DNA of 64,000 nucleotides from Terriglobus sp. TAA 43 (GCF_000800015.1 NZ_JUGR01000001.1:1488001-1552000); one strand, 5' to 3'; counted from the stretch's first letter, positions 37,965 to 46,627 are shown. Notes: generated by a model not told the origin, from the letters alone. Translations and numbers: made by a program.

Positions 37965-39353
37965 TTAATGCCCGGTGGCCTGGATGCCGAGGGGTGTGAG
38001 TGCGCGTTCCAATTGGACGCCTCGCGATGCCTTCAACAAAACGGCATCACCTTCCCTAAGATTTTCCAGCATCCACTGGCCTGCTTTTTCCGGCGTATCC
38101 ACAAAGAGAGCGATATCGCCTGCGCCACGAACAATTTCCGCGGCGTGGCCACGAACACCGATAACCGCATCGACACCATGCGCCTTCATGTATTCACCGG
38201 ATTGTGTGTGCAGAGCTGCAGCCTCTGGGCCCAGCTCCAGCATCTCTCCGGCGATAACGATGTGGCGGGTAGCCCCGACGGCCATCAGTGCTTCCACCAT
38301 GGCGTTCAGTGCGCGGGGGTTGCTGTTATAGGAGTCGTTGATGATACGTGCGCCGCGGAAGAGTATCTGTTCGCCGCGCTTATCAGCGGGATGCAGTTGC
38401 TGCAGAGCAGCGATGCATTCGCTAAGTTGCATGCCGCTTTCGAGGCCAACCGATATTCCTGCGAGAGCGTTGTAGACGTTGTGCTCTCCCAGTAGCGCAA
38501 TGTGTGCGGGTTGCGATTCCTCGCCTGCCTGCGCGGTGAAGCTCATGCCGTTAGCGCCTTCGCTTCGCACGTTGATGGCGCGTACGTTTGCGGGCGCGGC
38601 TTGCAGGCCGAAGTAGCGTGCGTGGTTCTCGCGGTCACGACCGAAGGTGGAGACGTATGGGTCGTCAGCGTTCAGAAATGCGATGCCGTCTTTCGGAAGC
38701 GACTGCACCAGTTCGTACTTTGCGTTTGCGATACCAGCGATGCCGTCTGCGAAATGTTCCAGATGTACGGGTGCGACGTTGCTGACGACGGCCCAGTTCG
38801 GCTCCGCAATCTTTGCCAACGCAGCGATTTCACCCGCGTGGTTCATGCCCATTTCAATCACGGCGACTTCGTGCTCTGGCTCAAGCTTCAGCAGTTGCAG
38901 AGGTACACCGAAGCCGTTATTCAGATTGCCCGCAGATTTGAGCACGCGAAACTTTGCAGAGAGTACCGCAGCGACGCATTCTTTCGTGGTGGTCTTGCCC
39001 GCTGAACCGGTGATGCCGATGACACGCTTTCCCCAGTGGCGACGTACCGCGCGTGCAAGTCCCTGGAGAGCTTTCAACACGCAGTCTTCACTCTCAGGAA
39101 CGCGCAGCAGCTTTGCGCTGTCGACTTCCGAAGGGACGACCCAATGTATGCTGACAACTGCGGCAGCTGCGCCGTTTTGCAATGCGATGGCGACGAAGTC
39201 GTGGCCGTCAAATCGTTCGCCTTGCACCGCGAAGAAGAGTTCGCCAGCGCCGACGGTGCGTGAATCGATGGAATATCCGTACACCTGTGTTTGCAGATCG
39301 AAGTCGCCTTCTGCGTGAATCCAGTCGGCCACCTGGCCCAGTGTCAATGTCAT
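37965..39353 (-). CDS. murF: UDP-MurNAc-tripeptide--D-Ala-D-Ala ligase
   Basis: A 462-residue Mur ligase that adds D-Ala-D-Ala. N-terminal domain VYGYSIDSRTVGAGELFFAVQGERFDGHDF, P-loop GITGSAGKTTTKECVAAVL, the family motif NLNNGFGVPLQLL, VIEMGMNHAGEIAAL and DSYNSNPRALNAMVEAL. The ATG overlaps the murE stop by 4 bp (ATGA), indicating translational coupling. A 96-bp gap separates it from mraY. Confidence 0.97.
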   Translation of the reverse strand: MTLTLGQVADWIHAEGDFDLQTQVYGYSIDSRTVGAGELFFAVQGERFDGHDFVAIALQNGAAAAVVSIHWVVPSEVDSAKLLRVPESEDCVLKALQGLARAVRRHWGKRVIGITGSAGKTTTKECVAAVLSAKFRVLKSAGNLNNGFGVPLQLLKLEPEHEVAVIEMGMNHAGEIAALAKIAEPNWAVVSNVAPVHLEHFADGIAGIANAKYELVQSLPKDGIAFLNADDPYVSTFGRDRENHARYFGLQAAPANVRAINVRSEGANGMSFTAQAGEESQPAHIALLGEHNVYNALAGISVGLESGMQLSECIAALQQLHPADKRGEQILFRGARIINDSYNSNPRALNAMVEALMAVGATRHIVIAGEMLELGPEAAALHTQSGEYMKAHGVDAVIGVRGHAAEIVRGAGDIALFVDTPEKAGQWMLENLREGDAVLLKASRGVQLERALTPLGIQATGH

Positions 39354-40846
39354 GCTTGTGTTTCCCTTTTGCGCAGTGCGGTGGCGGCCACAGCAACATC
39401 GTCAAAGGGCAGTGACACTCCCTTTGCAGTCTGTGTTTTTTCATGCCCCTTACCTGCGATCAATACGATGTCGCCCGGCTGGGCTTCGTTGACTGCGAGT
39501 GAAATGGCTTCTGCACGGTCGAGCACGATACGGACATTCTTGTTGCCGGTTGCTTCGACTCCCACGAGAGCTTCCTGCGCTATGACTGCTGGATCTTCGC
39601 TGCGTGGATTGTCGCTGGTGATGATGACGACATCGCTTCCCTCGCCCGCAGCGTGACCCATCTTTGGGCGCTTGGTTTTATCGCGGTCGCCACCACAACC
39701 GAAGATTGTGAGAACGCGCGCGTTGCCAGTGAGTTCGCGCGCCAATGTGATGAGATTACGCAATGCGTCGTCAGTGTGTGCGTAGTCGACGACGACGCTG
39801 AAGCCGAGCGTGTTTGCCACTGTTTCAAAGCGTCCCGGGACGGGTTTCAGTTCAGCCGCGAATGCAATTGCATCTTCTAATGCGATGCCGCGGCCCACGA
39901 CTGCCGCGATGGCAGCAAGGAGGTTGTATACATTGACACGCCCTGTGAGCTGCGAGACGACTTCCGCATTGCCGAAAGGTGTGGACAACGCAAAGCTGGT
40001 CGCACCTGCGCGAAGCACAACACCTGTTGCTTGAAAATCAGCGGCTGTATCGATGCCGTACGTCCATACCGTTTCGCTATCTGACGCGGCTTGCTGCATC
40101 GTAGCGGCGTAGGGATCGTCTGCATTAATGACTGCGATACGCGGCGCCGGTGCGCCCACTCCCTGAAAGAGCCTGGCCTTTGCTTGGGCGTATGCATCCA
40201 TCGTGCCATGAAAGTCGAGGTGATCCTGTGTGAGGTTCGTGAAGATCGCCACGTCGACCGGAATGCCGAAGACCCGTTCCTGCGCGAGTGCGTGCGAACT
40301 CATCTCCATGACGGCTTCTGTTGCTCCCGCCGCTACGGCGTCTGCAAAGATAGCGAGAACATCGCGACTCTCGGGCGTGGTGTGTGGGCTGGGGCGTATT
40401 TCATCGACAACATGCGTTTCGATGGTGCCGAGCAACGCAGATTTTCTTCCCGCACTGCGTAGCAGACCTTCTACCAGGAACGCTGTAGTGGTCTTGCCAT
40501 TGGTGCCCGTGATGCCGGTAAGTTTCAGCACGCGTTCGGGATGTTGATAGAAGTTGGCACTGACGATGGCGAGCGCCTGACGGCCATGTTCGATCAATGC
40601 CGCTGGCACATGATGCGCATCCGCAAATGCGAAACTCTCGCGTGAATCTGTGACAACGGCGGATACGCCTGCGTCCAGTGCGGTGCGCACGTAGCGATTG
40701 CCGTCTGTGGATTCGCCGCGCATGGCGACAAAGAGTGTGCCGGGGCGGACCTCGCGCGAGTCATAGGTGATGGCGAGTATCGCTGCGTTTTCGGAGTCGC
40801 CAAGCGTGAGCGTGGGGAGTCCGTGAATGACTTCAGACCATTGCAT
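39350..40846 (-). CDS. murE: UDP-MurNAc-tripeptide synthetase (meso-DAP-adding)
   Basis: A 498-residue Mur ligase. N-terminal ITYDSREVRPGTLFVAMRGESTDGNRY, P-loop GITGTNGKTTTAFLVEGLL, ATEAVMEMSSHALAQERV and FTNLTQDHLDFHGTMDAY. The C-terminal substrate motif is SDNPRSEDP: DNPR marks enzymes that add meso-diaminopimelate rather than lysine, so the peptidoglycan is probably of the A1-gamma DAP type. It overlaps murF by 4 bp and lies 56 bp after ftsI. Confidence 0.97.
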   Translation of the reverse strand: MQWSEVIHGLPTLTLGDSENAAILAITYDSREVRPGTLFVAMRGESTDGNRYVRTALDAGVSAVVTDSRESFAFADAHHVPAALIEHGRQALAIVSANFYQHPERVLKLTGITGTNGKTTTAFLVEGLLRSAGRKSALLGTIETHVVDEIRPSPHTTPESRDVLAIFADAVAAGATEAVMEMSSHALAQERVFGIPVDVAIFTNLTQDHLDFHGTMDAYAQAKARLFQGVGAPAPRIAVINADDPYAATMQQAASDSETVWTYGIDTAADFQATGVVLRAGATSFALSTPFGNAEVVSQLTGRVNVYNLLAAIAAVVGRGIALEDAIAFAAELKPVPGRFETVANTLGFSVVVDYAHTDDALRNLITLARELTGNARVLTIFGCGGDRDKTKRPKMGHAAGEGSDVVIITSDNPRSEDPAVIAQEALVGVEATGNKNVRIVLDRAEAISLAVNEAQPGDIVLIAGKGHEKTQTAKGVSLPFDDVAVAATALRKRETQA

Positions 40847-40902
40847 GCTGGGCCGATTTTATCGCTGAACGAGCATGCGGATGGGCGACCATTGAGCACT
40901 GG

Positions 40903-43221
40903 TCATCGGGTGAACCGCACGACTACTTCTGTGCCAATGGGCACCATTGTGCCTGCAGCTGGAACCTGTTCACGCGCCAGTCCGCTGCCTACAGGTTGCA
41001 CGCGCAGACCTGCCGCGGATGCCTTTTGAATGACGTTACGAAGGCCTCCATCCAACACAGGCACTGCAACCTTTGCGCTGGCATCCACGACAACTGCTCC
41101 ATCCGAGCGTGAGGTGCTTTGCGGCTGCGGTGCGGCCTTGGGAAGAGGCTTGTTATCAGCTTCATCCGTCATCAGAGAGGAACCGCCGTGTTCGCGGAAG
41201 GCCTTCATGATCTTGTCAGGCAGCGCAGCGAAAACACCCTTCTTCTCCGGTGCGGATGTCTGCATTGGTGCTGCCTTCGCCGTCGCTGTTGCGACCGCTG
41301 CGTCGTTCTTCTGCTTCAGAGGATCGTCGGCTGGCAGCGTGTTCAGTTCTTCGTACAGCGCATTCAGATCGCCGGGATCTTCATTCGGCGTTTCCGTGGA
41401 AGCCAGTTCCATCTTTGGCGGGGATGCGTCTTTCTTTGCAGGCTTCAGTGGCTGGTCGTGCGGGACGCCGAGGTATTCCAGCACCTGCTGCGCGACCTCC
41501 GCAAATACCGGAGCGCTTGTGGTGCCACCGTAACGCGTGCCTACCTGCGGATCGTCAATGACTACGGCGACTGAAATTGCAGGGTTATTGACCGGCGCGA
41601 AACCGGCGAAGCTGGCGACCGTTCTGGAATGCGAATACGTGTGCGTTACAGGATCAATCTTCTGCGCGGTGCCCGTTTTACCGCCGGCACTGTATCCGTT
41701 TAGCGCAGCTTCTGAGCCGGTGCCTTCCGTGATGGTGCCGTGCATCATCATGCGCATCTTTGCAGCAGTGAGTTCCGTGACGACGCGGTGTGCGCCGTCC
41801 GGCATCTTCTCTGGAATAGCGCTGGAGGGATGATATGAGGCGGGTTGAAGCTGACCATCGCCTTTGGAGTGTTCTGTTTCATTCAGCAGGATGTGCGGCG
41901 GCAGGTAGGTTCCGCCGTTGGCGATGGAGGAGACCATCGTTACAAGCTGAACCGGTGTCACCGCGACTTCATGACCGATGGCGATGGAAAGAATGCTGGT
42001 GGCTTCCCATTTGCGCGGTGCGCGCAGAAGTCCGCGTGTTTCGCTGGGAAGTTCTACACCACTGCGATCGCCGAAACCAAAGCCGCGAATGTAGTCATAG
42101 AACTTTTGATTGCCCAGCTTCAGCGCCATCTTTGCGGCGCCAACGTCGCTGGAATGCTCCAGTGCAAACTGAACTGTGACACGGCCAAAGTGATCTGACT
42201 TATCGTCATGCAGTGTGCGTCCGAACATGGTCATCGCGCCGCCCTGACAATCGACGATGTCTGTTGGCTGAACGCCTGCTCCGTCCAACGCAGCCGCGTA
42301 GGTTACAAGCTTGAAGGTGGAACCCGGTTCGTAGACGTCGCTGACAGCGAGGTTCTTCAGGATTGCTGGATCCTGATGCTTGAGATCGTTCGGGTTGTAA
42401 CGCGGCGAGATGGCGAGCGCGAGAATTTGGCCCGTGTGCGGGTCCTGCACAACGACCGTACCATGTGCAGCTTTCATCTTTTCCATCTGCGCATCCAAAG
42501 CGCGTTCCGCAATGTACTGGATGTTGGTGTCGATGGAGAGGACGAGGTTCTGACCGGGCAAAGGCTCACGCTCGTCGCTGGTCAGTGCGTGGCGCTTCGC
42601 GTCGACCGCAGTCAGGACGTGGCCAGGTGTTCCGTGCAGATCATCTTCAAATTCGCGTTCCATGCCGCCAAGACCTATGTCGTCGATGCCGACATAACCC
42701 AGTGTTTGGGCGGCGAGATCAGTGTTGGGGTAGAAGCGTTTGAATTCCTTCTGGGTGTAAACACCTTTCAGGTTCAGCTCGCGGACGCGCTGGACCTGCT
42801 CCGGTGTGAGCTTGCGTGCGATCCATGCAAAGTTACGCGAAGCATTGAGACGCGCAAGGATCGCTCCCCGCGACGTGAACGTATCCGTTGGATCGACGTG
42901 AACGATGCCTGAAACAAGCTCTGCAACGTTGGCGCGGTTGTCGCCTAATTCACTTGGCACCGCGTAGACCGATTCCGCAAGAACAGTAACGGCAAGTTCG
43001 CGAAGATTGCGGTCGTACAAGACTCCGCGGCGCGGAGCTACTTCAAAGGTGCGTTGCTGTTGCTTGGCGGCTCGCTCTGTCCAGTCGTGGTGACGAACGA
43101 CTTGCAACCACACCAGACGCAGCCCAATGATGCCTGTCCACGCAATGAAAAAGATCGCCATCCAGACAAAGCGGATGCGGCGGATTGGTGCGGTCAATGG
43201 CTGGCGTGAGGAGGAATTCAT
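40903..43221 (-). CDS. ftsI: Septal transpeptidase FtsI/PBP with C-terminal PASTA domain
   Basis: A 772-residue class B penicillin-binding protein that cross-links septal peptidoglycan. One N-terminal membrane anchor (WMAIFFIAWTGIIGLRLVWL), dimerisation domain with RRGVLYDRNLRELAVTV, then the transpeptidase: STFK (S301, K304), SSD in EHSSDVGAAKMAL, and KTGT in AGGKTGTAQK. After a Pro/Lys/Ala linker (about 610-700) comes one PASTA-type domain (VPVLDGGLRNVIQKASAAGL ... VPIGTEVVVRF). GGAAG lies 6 nt before the ATG. The PASTA tail makes it longer than E. coli FtsI (588). Confidence 0.95.
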   Translation of the reverse strand: MNSSSRQPLTAPIRRIRFVWMAIFFIAWTGIIGLRLVWLQVVRHHDWTERAAKQQQRTFEVAPRRGVLYDRNLRELAVTVLAESVYAVPSELGDNRANVAELVSGIVHVDPTDTFTSRGAILARLNASRNFAWIARKLTPEQVQRVRELNLKGVYTQKEFKRFYPNTDLAAQTLGYVGIDDIGLGGMEREFEDDLHGTPGHVLTAVDAKRHALTSDEREPLPGQNLVLSIDTNIQYIAERALDAQMEKMKAAHGTVVVQDPHTGQILALAISPRYNPNDLKHQDPAILKNLAVSDVYEPGSTFKLVTYAAALDGAGVQPTDIVDCQGGAMTMFGRTLHDDKSDHFGRVTVQFALEHSSDVGAAKMALKLGNQKFYDYIRGFGFGDRSGVELPSETRGLLRAPRKWEATSILSIAIGHEVAVTPVQLVTMVSSIANGGTYLPPHILLNETEHSKGDGQLQPASYHPSSAIPEKMPDGAHRVVTELTAAKMRMMMHGTITEGTGSEAALNGYSAGGKTGTAQKIDPVTHTYSHSRTVASFAGFAPVNNPAISVAVVIDDPQVGTRYGGTTSAPVFAEVAQQVLEYLGVPHDQPLKPAKKDASPPKMELASTETPNEDPGDLNALYEELNTLPADDPLKQKNDAAVATATAKAAPMQTSAPEKKGVFAALPDKIMKAFREHGGSSLMTDEADNKPLPKAAPQPQSTSRSDGAVVVDASAKVAVPVLDGGLRNVIQKASAAGLRVQPVGSGLAREQVPAAGTMVPIGTEVVVRFTR

Positions 43222-43317
43222 CGTTGCTTCCGGCCCTGGTGGTTCGGGGAGTAAGTTGTATTAACTTCTCCCCTCCACTATTTCAGCGAAAGCCCCGAAT
43301 CTATGCGGCTTTCTTTA

Positions 43318-43833
43318 CTACTGGAGAATCGCGGGAGATACCTGCACTTCTGCAAGCACCGGCGCAGAACTCGAAAAGGAACCATCCGGACGAACCACCT
43401 GACCAGGCTGCGGTGTATCCAGACCAAGCTGGCGCGCTATGCGGTCAATGCGATCAGGATCCGAAAGCTGTGCCTCCGTCAGATGAAGCTGGCGATTTTC
43501 TTCGCGAAGCTTTTCCACCTGAAGCTTCTTCGCTTCGATGTTGTAACCCACTTCAATGGACGAGAAGTGCTGCCACACATAGGTCATCACCAAGAGAAAC
43601 AGGATGCTCATGGCGACGGTGAACGAGCGCATTTCCTTGCGGCGCTCAGGATCGTCTGCCTTCACGATGCGGCTGTTATCCAGGTGCTTGGTGAAGAAGA
43701 TTTCAGGTGTGGGGCCGCGGCGCGCACGGCGCTGTGTTTCGAAGACCGTGCGATTGTGATCGCGAAACGACTCGGCGCGTTCGCGCTGTGCGCGGCCTGC
43801 GACCATACCCGGTGCTGTCATCGTTCCTTCCAT
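43318..43833 (-). CDS. ftsL: FtsL-like division protein
   Basis: About 171 residues, bitopic, in the ftsL position between rsmH and ftsI. A basic cytoplasmic N-terminus (about 70 residues) leads to one membrane helix, FTVAMSILFLLVMTYVWQHF, then a heptad-like coiled coil (IEAKKLQVEKLREENRQLHLTEAQLSDPDRIDRIARQLGL). FtsL scaffolds FtsW/FtsI with FtsB and FtsQ. Candidate starts are ATG 43848, 43833 (used; AGAGGG 5 nt upstream) and 43821. The name rests on position and topology, since FtsL sequences are poorly conserved. Confidence 0.8.
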   Translation of the reverse strand: MEGTMTAPGMVAGRAQRERAESFRDHNRTVFETQRRARRGPTPEIFFTKHLDNSRIVKADDPERRKEMRSFTVAMSILFLLVMTYVWQHFSSIEVGYNIEAKKLQVEKLREENRQLHLTEAQLSDPDRIDRIARQLGLDTPQPGQVVRPDGSFSSSAPVLAEVQVSPAILQ

Positions 43834-43852
43834 CACTGCCCTCTCCATCTCC

Positions 43853-43891
43853 GGATTCCCTTAAGTCAGGGAAGGAATCCAGTTTGATTCC
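43853..43891 (-). promoter_or_regulatory. Two mutually exclusive hairpins just upstream of ftsL
   Basis: In the transcript the order is GGAATC (43891-43886), GGATTCC (43880-43874) and GGAATCC (43859-43853). The middle element can pair with the first (6 bp, loop AAACTG) or with the third (7 bp), not both. The third element directly abuts GGAG and the ATG at 43848, so the second fold would crowd the translation start. This resembles a translational switch, but the stems are short. Confidence 0.4.
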
Positions 43892-43902
43892 CACTTACTT
43901 AT

Positions 43903-44058
43903 CTCTGGACGAAGACCGCTTCCTTCCGCTATGGAGGGCGTCTTATTACCAGAGCTGATTCGGTAACTTGAACTTACCGAATTGGTTGTTATGCCACACA
44001 CTCTTTTGTCCTTGTCCCCTGAGCGAAATCTGCTCTAACGACAGGGGCAGAAGAGTGT
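43903..44058 (-). other. Run of inverted repeats in the rsmH-ftsL gap
   Basis: Three dyads lie in tandem. CTCTGG 43903-43908 with CCAGAG 43949-43954, reinforced by AAGAC/GTCTT inside. ATTCGGTAA 43958-43966 with TTACCGAAT 43974-43982, a perfect 9-bp dyad with a 7-nt spacer. ACACTCTT 43998-44005 with AAGAGTGT 44051-44058, enclosing CCCCTG 44016-44021 with CAGGGG 44042-44047. No gene is visible in this roughly 300-bp gap. It could be a structured leader, an attenuator or protein-binding sites. Confidence 0.5.
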
Positions 44059-44089
44059 TACTTACTTCCTGAGTGAATTTCCTGCGGAG

Positions 44090-44119
44090 TTATTCACATT
44101 GTCCACAGGTTTATCCACA
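44090..44119 (+). promoter_or_regulatory. Three DnaA-box-like 9-mers
   Basis: TTATTCACA (44090-44098) and TTATCCACA (44111-44119) both fit the DnaA consensus TTATNCACA exactly. TTGTCCACA (44099-44107) between them differs at one position. All three point the same way within 30 bp, directly after the rsmH stop. This could be a DnaA-binding regulatory site; no AT-rich unwinding element or dnaA/dnaN gene is seen, so it is not called an origin. Confidence 0.5.
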
Positions 44120-44134
44120 ATTTCCTCAACCAAC

Positions 44135-45103
44135 TTATTTGCTAGGACGATATCCGCGACTGCTTCCACCTTGCGGAGGTATCTTCCTTGTAACTTCTGA
44201 ACGCTCCGGCTTGACTCGTTCAGCAACTCGTAACTTCGCACTGCGCGACCTTGGATTGCGTCGCTCTTCTTCTTCACTCGCAACTACTGGCTTACGCGTG
44301 ATTACGTTCCAAATACCGTGCTGCGCACCTTCACGCAGCGCATCTTTCGCAATGCGATCTTCCAGCGAATGAAAGCTGATGACCGCAAGTCTTCCACCGA
44401 ACTTAAGAAGAGATGGCGCGCTTTCGAGCAGCGACCGGATCTCTCCGAGTTCGTCATTCACGCGAATCCGGATAGCTTGAAAGGTTCTTGTCGCAGGATG
44501 AATCTTGTCGGATTTCATTGCTGGGGCAGCGGCAGATATTACTTTGGCTAATTCCGCCGTAGTAAGTATCGGCCGCGCCCTCACAATGGCTCTGGCGATT
44601 CTCCGCGACCTCCTTTCCTCTCCGAATTCGTAAATCAGATTGGCGAGTTCTTCTTCGTCCGCCTGATTTACCACTTGCCCGGCAGTTTCACCGCTGCGCG
44701 TATCCATACGCATATCCAGCGGTGCGTCCTGCCGAAAACTGAATCCTCTGTGCGCCTGATCGAGCTGAAGGCTGCTTACGCCGAAGTCAGCGAGCAGACC
44801 ATCGAGCGATGCACGCTCAATCTCTTCTGCTGCCGATGAGAATGCCCGCGGGATCAACCGTAGTTGCGGCATCTCCGGTCCAAGCTCCTCACGCAACGCT
44901 TCGAGATTGGCTTTCGCAATCTCCATAGCCTGCGGGTCGCGATCGAATGCGATCAGCGTTCCCTGCGGCCCCAGCCTGCGCGCAATCGCGCTGGAGTGGC
45001 CCGCAAGGCCCAGCGTGGCATCCGCGTACGTTCCACCGCGGCGCACTTTGAGAAGGTCTAAAACTTCTTCGAAAAGAACCGGCACATGTTGCGGATCGCT
45101 CAT
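44135..45103 (-). CDS. rsmH: 16S rRNA (cytosine1402-N4)-methyltransferase RsmH
   Basis: A 322-residue SAM-dependent methyltransferase (MraW) modifying C1402 in the ribosomal P site. N-terminal HVPVLFEEVLDLL, SAM motif YADATLGLAGHSSAIARRL, DFGVSSLQLDQAHRGFSFRQDAPLDMRMD, PATRTFQAIRIRVNDEL and VISFHSLEDRIAKDAL are all characteristic. The start MSDPQHV (45103) has GGAGG 8 nt upstream; an ATG five codons earlier is possible. It is 40 bp downstream of mraZ. Confidence 0.97.
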   Translation of the reverse strand: MSDPQHVPVLFEEVLDLLKVRRGGTYADATLGLAGHSSAIARRLGPQGTLIAFDRDPQAMEIAKANLEALREELGPEMPQLRLIPRAFSSAAEEIERASLDGLLADFGVSSLQLDQAHRGFSFRQDAPLDMRMDTRSGETAGQVVNQADEEELANLIYEFGEERRSRRIARAIVRARPILTTAELAKVISAAAPAMKSDKIHPATRTFQAIRIRVNDELGEIRSLLESAPSLLKFGGRLAVISFHSLEDRIAKDALREGAQHGIWNVITRKPVVASEEEERRNPRSRSAKLRVAERVKPERSEVTRKIPPQGGSSRGYRPSK

Positions 45104-45143
45104 TTCTCCGCCCTCCATGCGCGCCCACTCAGGGCGAAAACTT

Positions 45144-45584
45144 CTACAGACCCAAGCCCGCCAGGGCCGTCAAATCTTCTTCGTTCAGTGGCTCGGCATC
45201 CAGCTTTTCCTTGAAGTCTTCGTGGTTCACGACTTCGAGGTAGGTCTGCGCTCCGAGGACCACCACTTCTGCAGTCACTTTTGCGCTTTCACGCAAAATC
45301 TGCGGCAGGAGAAGGCGCCCTGCGGCATCCAGCTCCGCCATCTGGCCGTAATAGTTCGTTACGTCCAGAAATTTCTTACGGGCCGGGTTCATGCTGGGGA
45401 TAGCTGCCAGCTTTTCCTCGACCTTTTCCCACTCGCGGATGGGGTAGATTTCCGCGCGCTTGCCATCTTTGCTGGTGATGTAGAACTGCGGTCCGTAGGC
45501 TTCATCGACACGACGCTTGAACTCCGCGGGCAGCTTGAGCCGTCCCTTTTCGTCCACGCGTGCTGTGTGATTTCCCCTGAACAT
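45144..45584 (-). CDS. mraZ: Transcriptional regulator MraZ
   Basis: About 146 residues with two SpoVT-AbrB-like MraZ domains: MFRGNHTARVDEKGRLKLPAEFKRR and MAELDAAGRLLLPQILRESA, each with the D-x-(K/A)-GR-x-x-(I/L)-P signature. MraZ binds direct repeats upstream of its own operon and controls dcw expression. The ATG at 45584 matches the family start; a GTG four codons upstream overlaps the AAGGG sequence that probably serves as Shine-Dalgarno. First gene of the cluster. Confidence 0.95.
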   Translation of the reverse strand: MFRGNHTARVDEKGRLKLPAEFKRRVDEAYGPQFYITSKDGKRAEIYPIREWEKVEEKLAAIPSMNPARKKFLDVTNYYGQMAELDAAGRLLLPQILRESAKVTAEVVVLGAQTYLEVVNHEDFKEKLDAEPLNEEDLTALAGLGL

Positions 45585-46030
45585 CGGTTCGTTCACCCTT
45601 CTGTCGTACCGCCTGTGGTTCCAAAGGCTGTCTTTTGGTCCACAGGAAGCCTAGAATCGCTTCAGGTGAGGAATGGTTGGACACTTTCATCCACTTTTTC
45701 CCACCACAGCCCACATCGTCTCTCTTAGTGAGGCGAAACACAAGAGAGAAATTCAGGGATTTTTCCGCTTTGTTGGCGCGTTTGTGGAAAATCACACCTG
45801 TAGATAGGTTTTCTCAAACACCACAATTGGTAGTAGTGATTTCGGTGGTTCCGTACGCTGCCTGCTACTTGTGGAGACCGACGCCCGCATAGTAACTGCC
45901 CATTTTAGGGAGCGCTCAACCCGGTTACCGCAAGGAACGGCGAACGCTTGAGGTGTTTCGGAGGGGAAAACAGCTCTTTTCGGGCCTCCAGTGGGAGGTT
46001 GTGGGAGCCTTCCGGCTGTCGATCGATTGC
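45585..46030. other. Intergenic region upstream of mraZ
   Basis: About 445 bp between mraZ and the convergent-side end of the DUF2127 gene. It holds the MraZ repeats and presumably the dcw promoter, which could not be placed with confidence. Around 45983-45996 there is a short CCTCC/GGAGG hairpin near the end of the DUF2127 gene that might help termination. No open frame there looks coding, and no known structured RNA was recognised. Confidence 0.5.
45689..45713 (-). promoter_or_regulatory. MraZ operator (three 10-bp-period repeats)
   Basis: Read on the minus strand, TGGGC (45713-45709), TGGGA (45703-45699) and TGGAT (45693-45689) are spaced exactly 10 bp apart. Known MraZ sites are TGGGN repeats separated by 5 nt. 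Two repeats are perfect and the third has TGGA. The site is about 105 bp upstream of the mraZ start, the expected place for autoregulation of the dcw operon. Confidence 0.75.
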
Positions 46031-46627
46031 TTAGGCGCTGCCCTTGCGGCGCTTCTTTCGTTGTAGCATCCAGACCAGGTACGCCACGACGGCGAGGTTC
46101 ACCAACAGGATGGAGCAGTGCCAAAACGTTGGGGCACGATAGATCTCAAAGCTCTCCCAGGGCAGGAACGAGACTGATAGCCAGAGTGTGACGAACTCTG
46201 CCCATACTCGGCGGCGGAGCAGACCATAGGCTTCCGTGCAGCACAGCATGGCGTAGAGAACGCTGCCCAGGCTGATGAGGCGCAACTTGTGATGTGTGAC
46301 GAGCGCGACCTTGTCGGTGATGAAATCGACCACGCGGCTTTCCGGATCGAAGTGCAATTCGCGGAAGACCTTGTCGACCGTATCCGCCAGATCGTGATGG
46401 ATGAAGTGCAGCGCACCAAGGCTGACGCCGAGAAAGAAAATTGCCTTGGCCAGTTTGAACAGGCCGATGAGGTACAGGCCGGAGTCGCGCGCCTCCAGAT
46501 GATGGGAGGAATGCGGTGCTTTGTGGGTTTCCTCCTGCACCGTCGCCTGCTGTAAATTCACATCCACTCCCATAGTTGAAAGTTCGCGTCGGGCATTGTC
46601 AATGTCCTGAAGAGAAGGCATCCGCAT
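46031..46627 (-). CDS. DUF2127 family membrane protein
   Basis: A 198-residue protein with four hydrophobic segments. LYLIGLFKLAKAIFFLGVSLGALHFIHHDL near residues 51-80 is the DUF2127 start pattern, then LRLISLGSVLYAMLCCTEAYGLLRRRVWAEF and LPWESFEIYRAPTFWH, which are the conserved C-terminal helices. The N-terminal 45 residues are cytoplasmic and unconserved, and the start (ATG 46627) lacks a clear Shine-Dalgarno; ATG 46573 is an alternative. Function of the family is unknown. Confidence 0.82.
   Translation of the reverse strand: MRMPSLQDIDNARRELSTMGVDVNLQQATVQEETHKAPHSSHHLEARDSGLYLIGLFKLAKAIFFLGVSLGALHFIHHDLADTVDKVFRELHFDPESRVVDFITDKVALVTHHKLRLISLGSVLYAMLCCTEAYGLLRRRVWAEFVTLWLSVSFLPWESFEIYRAPTFWHCSILLVNLAVVAYLVWMLQRKKRRKGSA

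Noticed and set aside
44040-44134. Replication origin at the DnaA boxes
   Set aside because: Only three boxes, no AT-rich unwinding element and no dnaA, dnaN, gyrB or parAB nearby; a regulatory site is the more modest reading.
44062-44283. Small minus-strand gene at the end of rsmH
   Set aside because: It overlaps the conserved C-terminus of rsmH in another frame and covers the DnaA-box-like sites; no motif or ribosome site.
45792-46124. Minus-strand 110-codon frame and a possible structured RNA (SRP/6S) near 45.9 kb
   Set aside because: The frame overlaps the DUF2127 gene and shows no motif. The region lacks the conserved SRP tetraloop core and no 6S-like long bulged duplex could be drawn.
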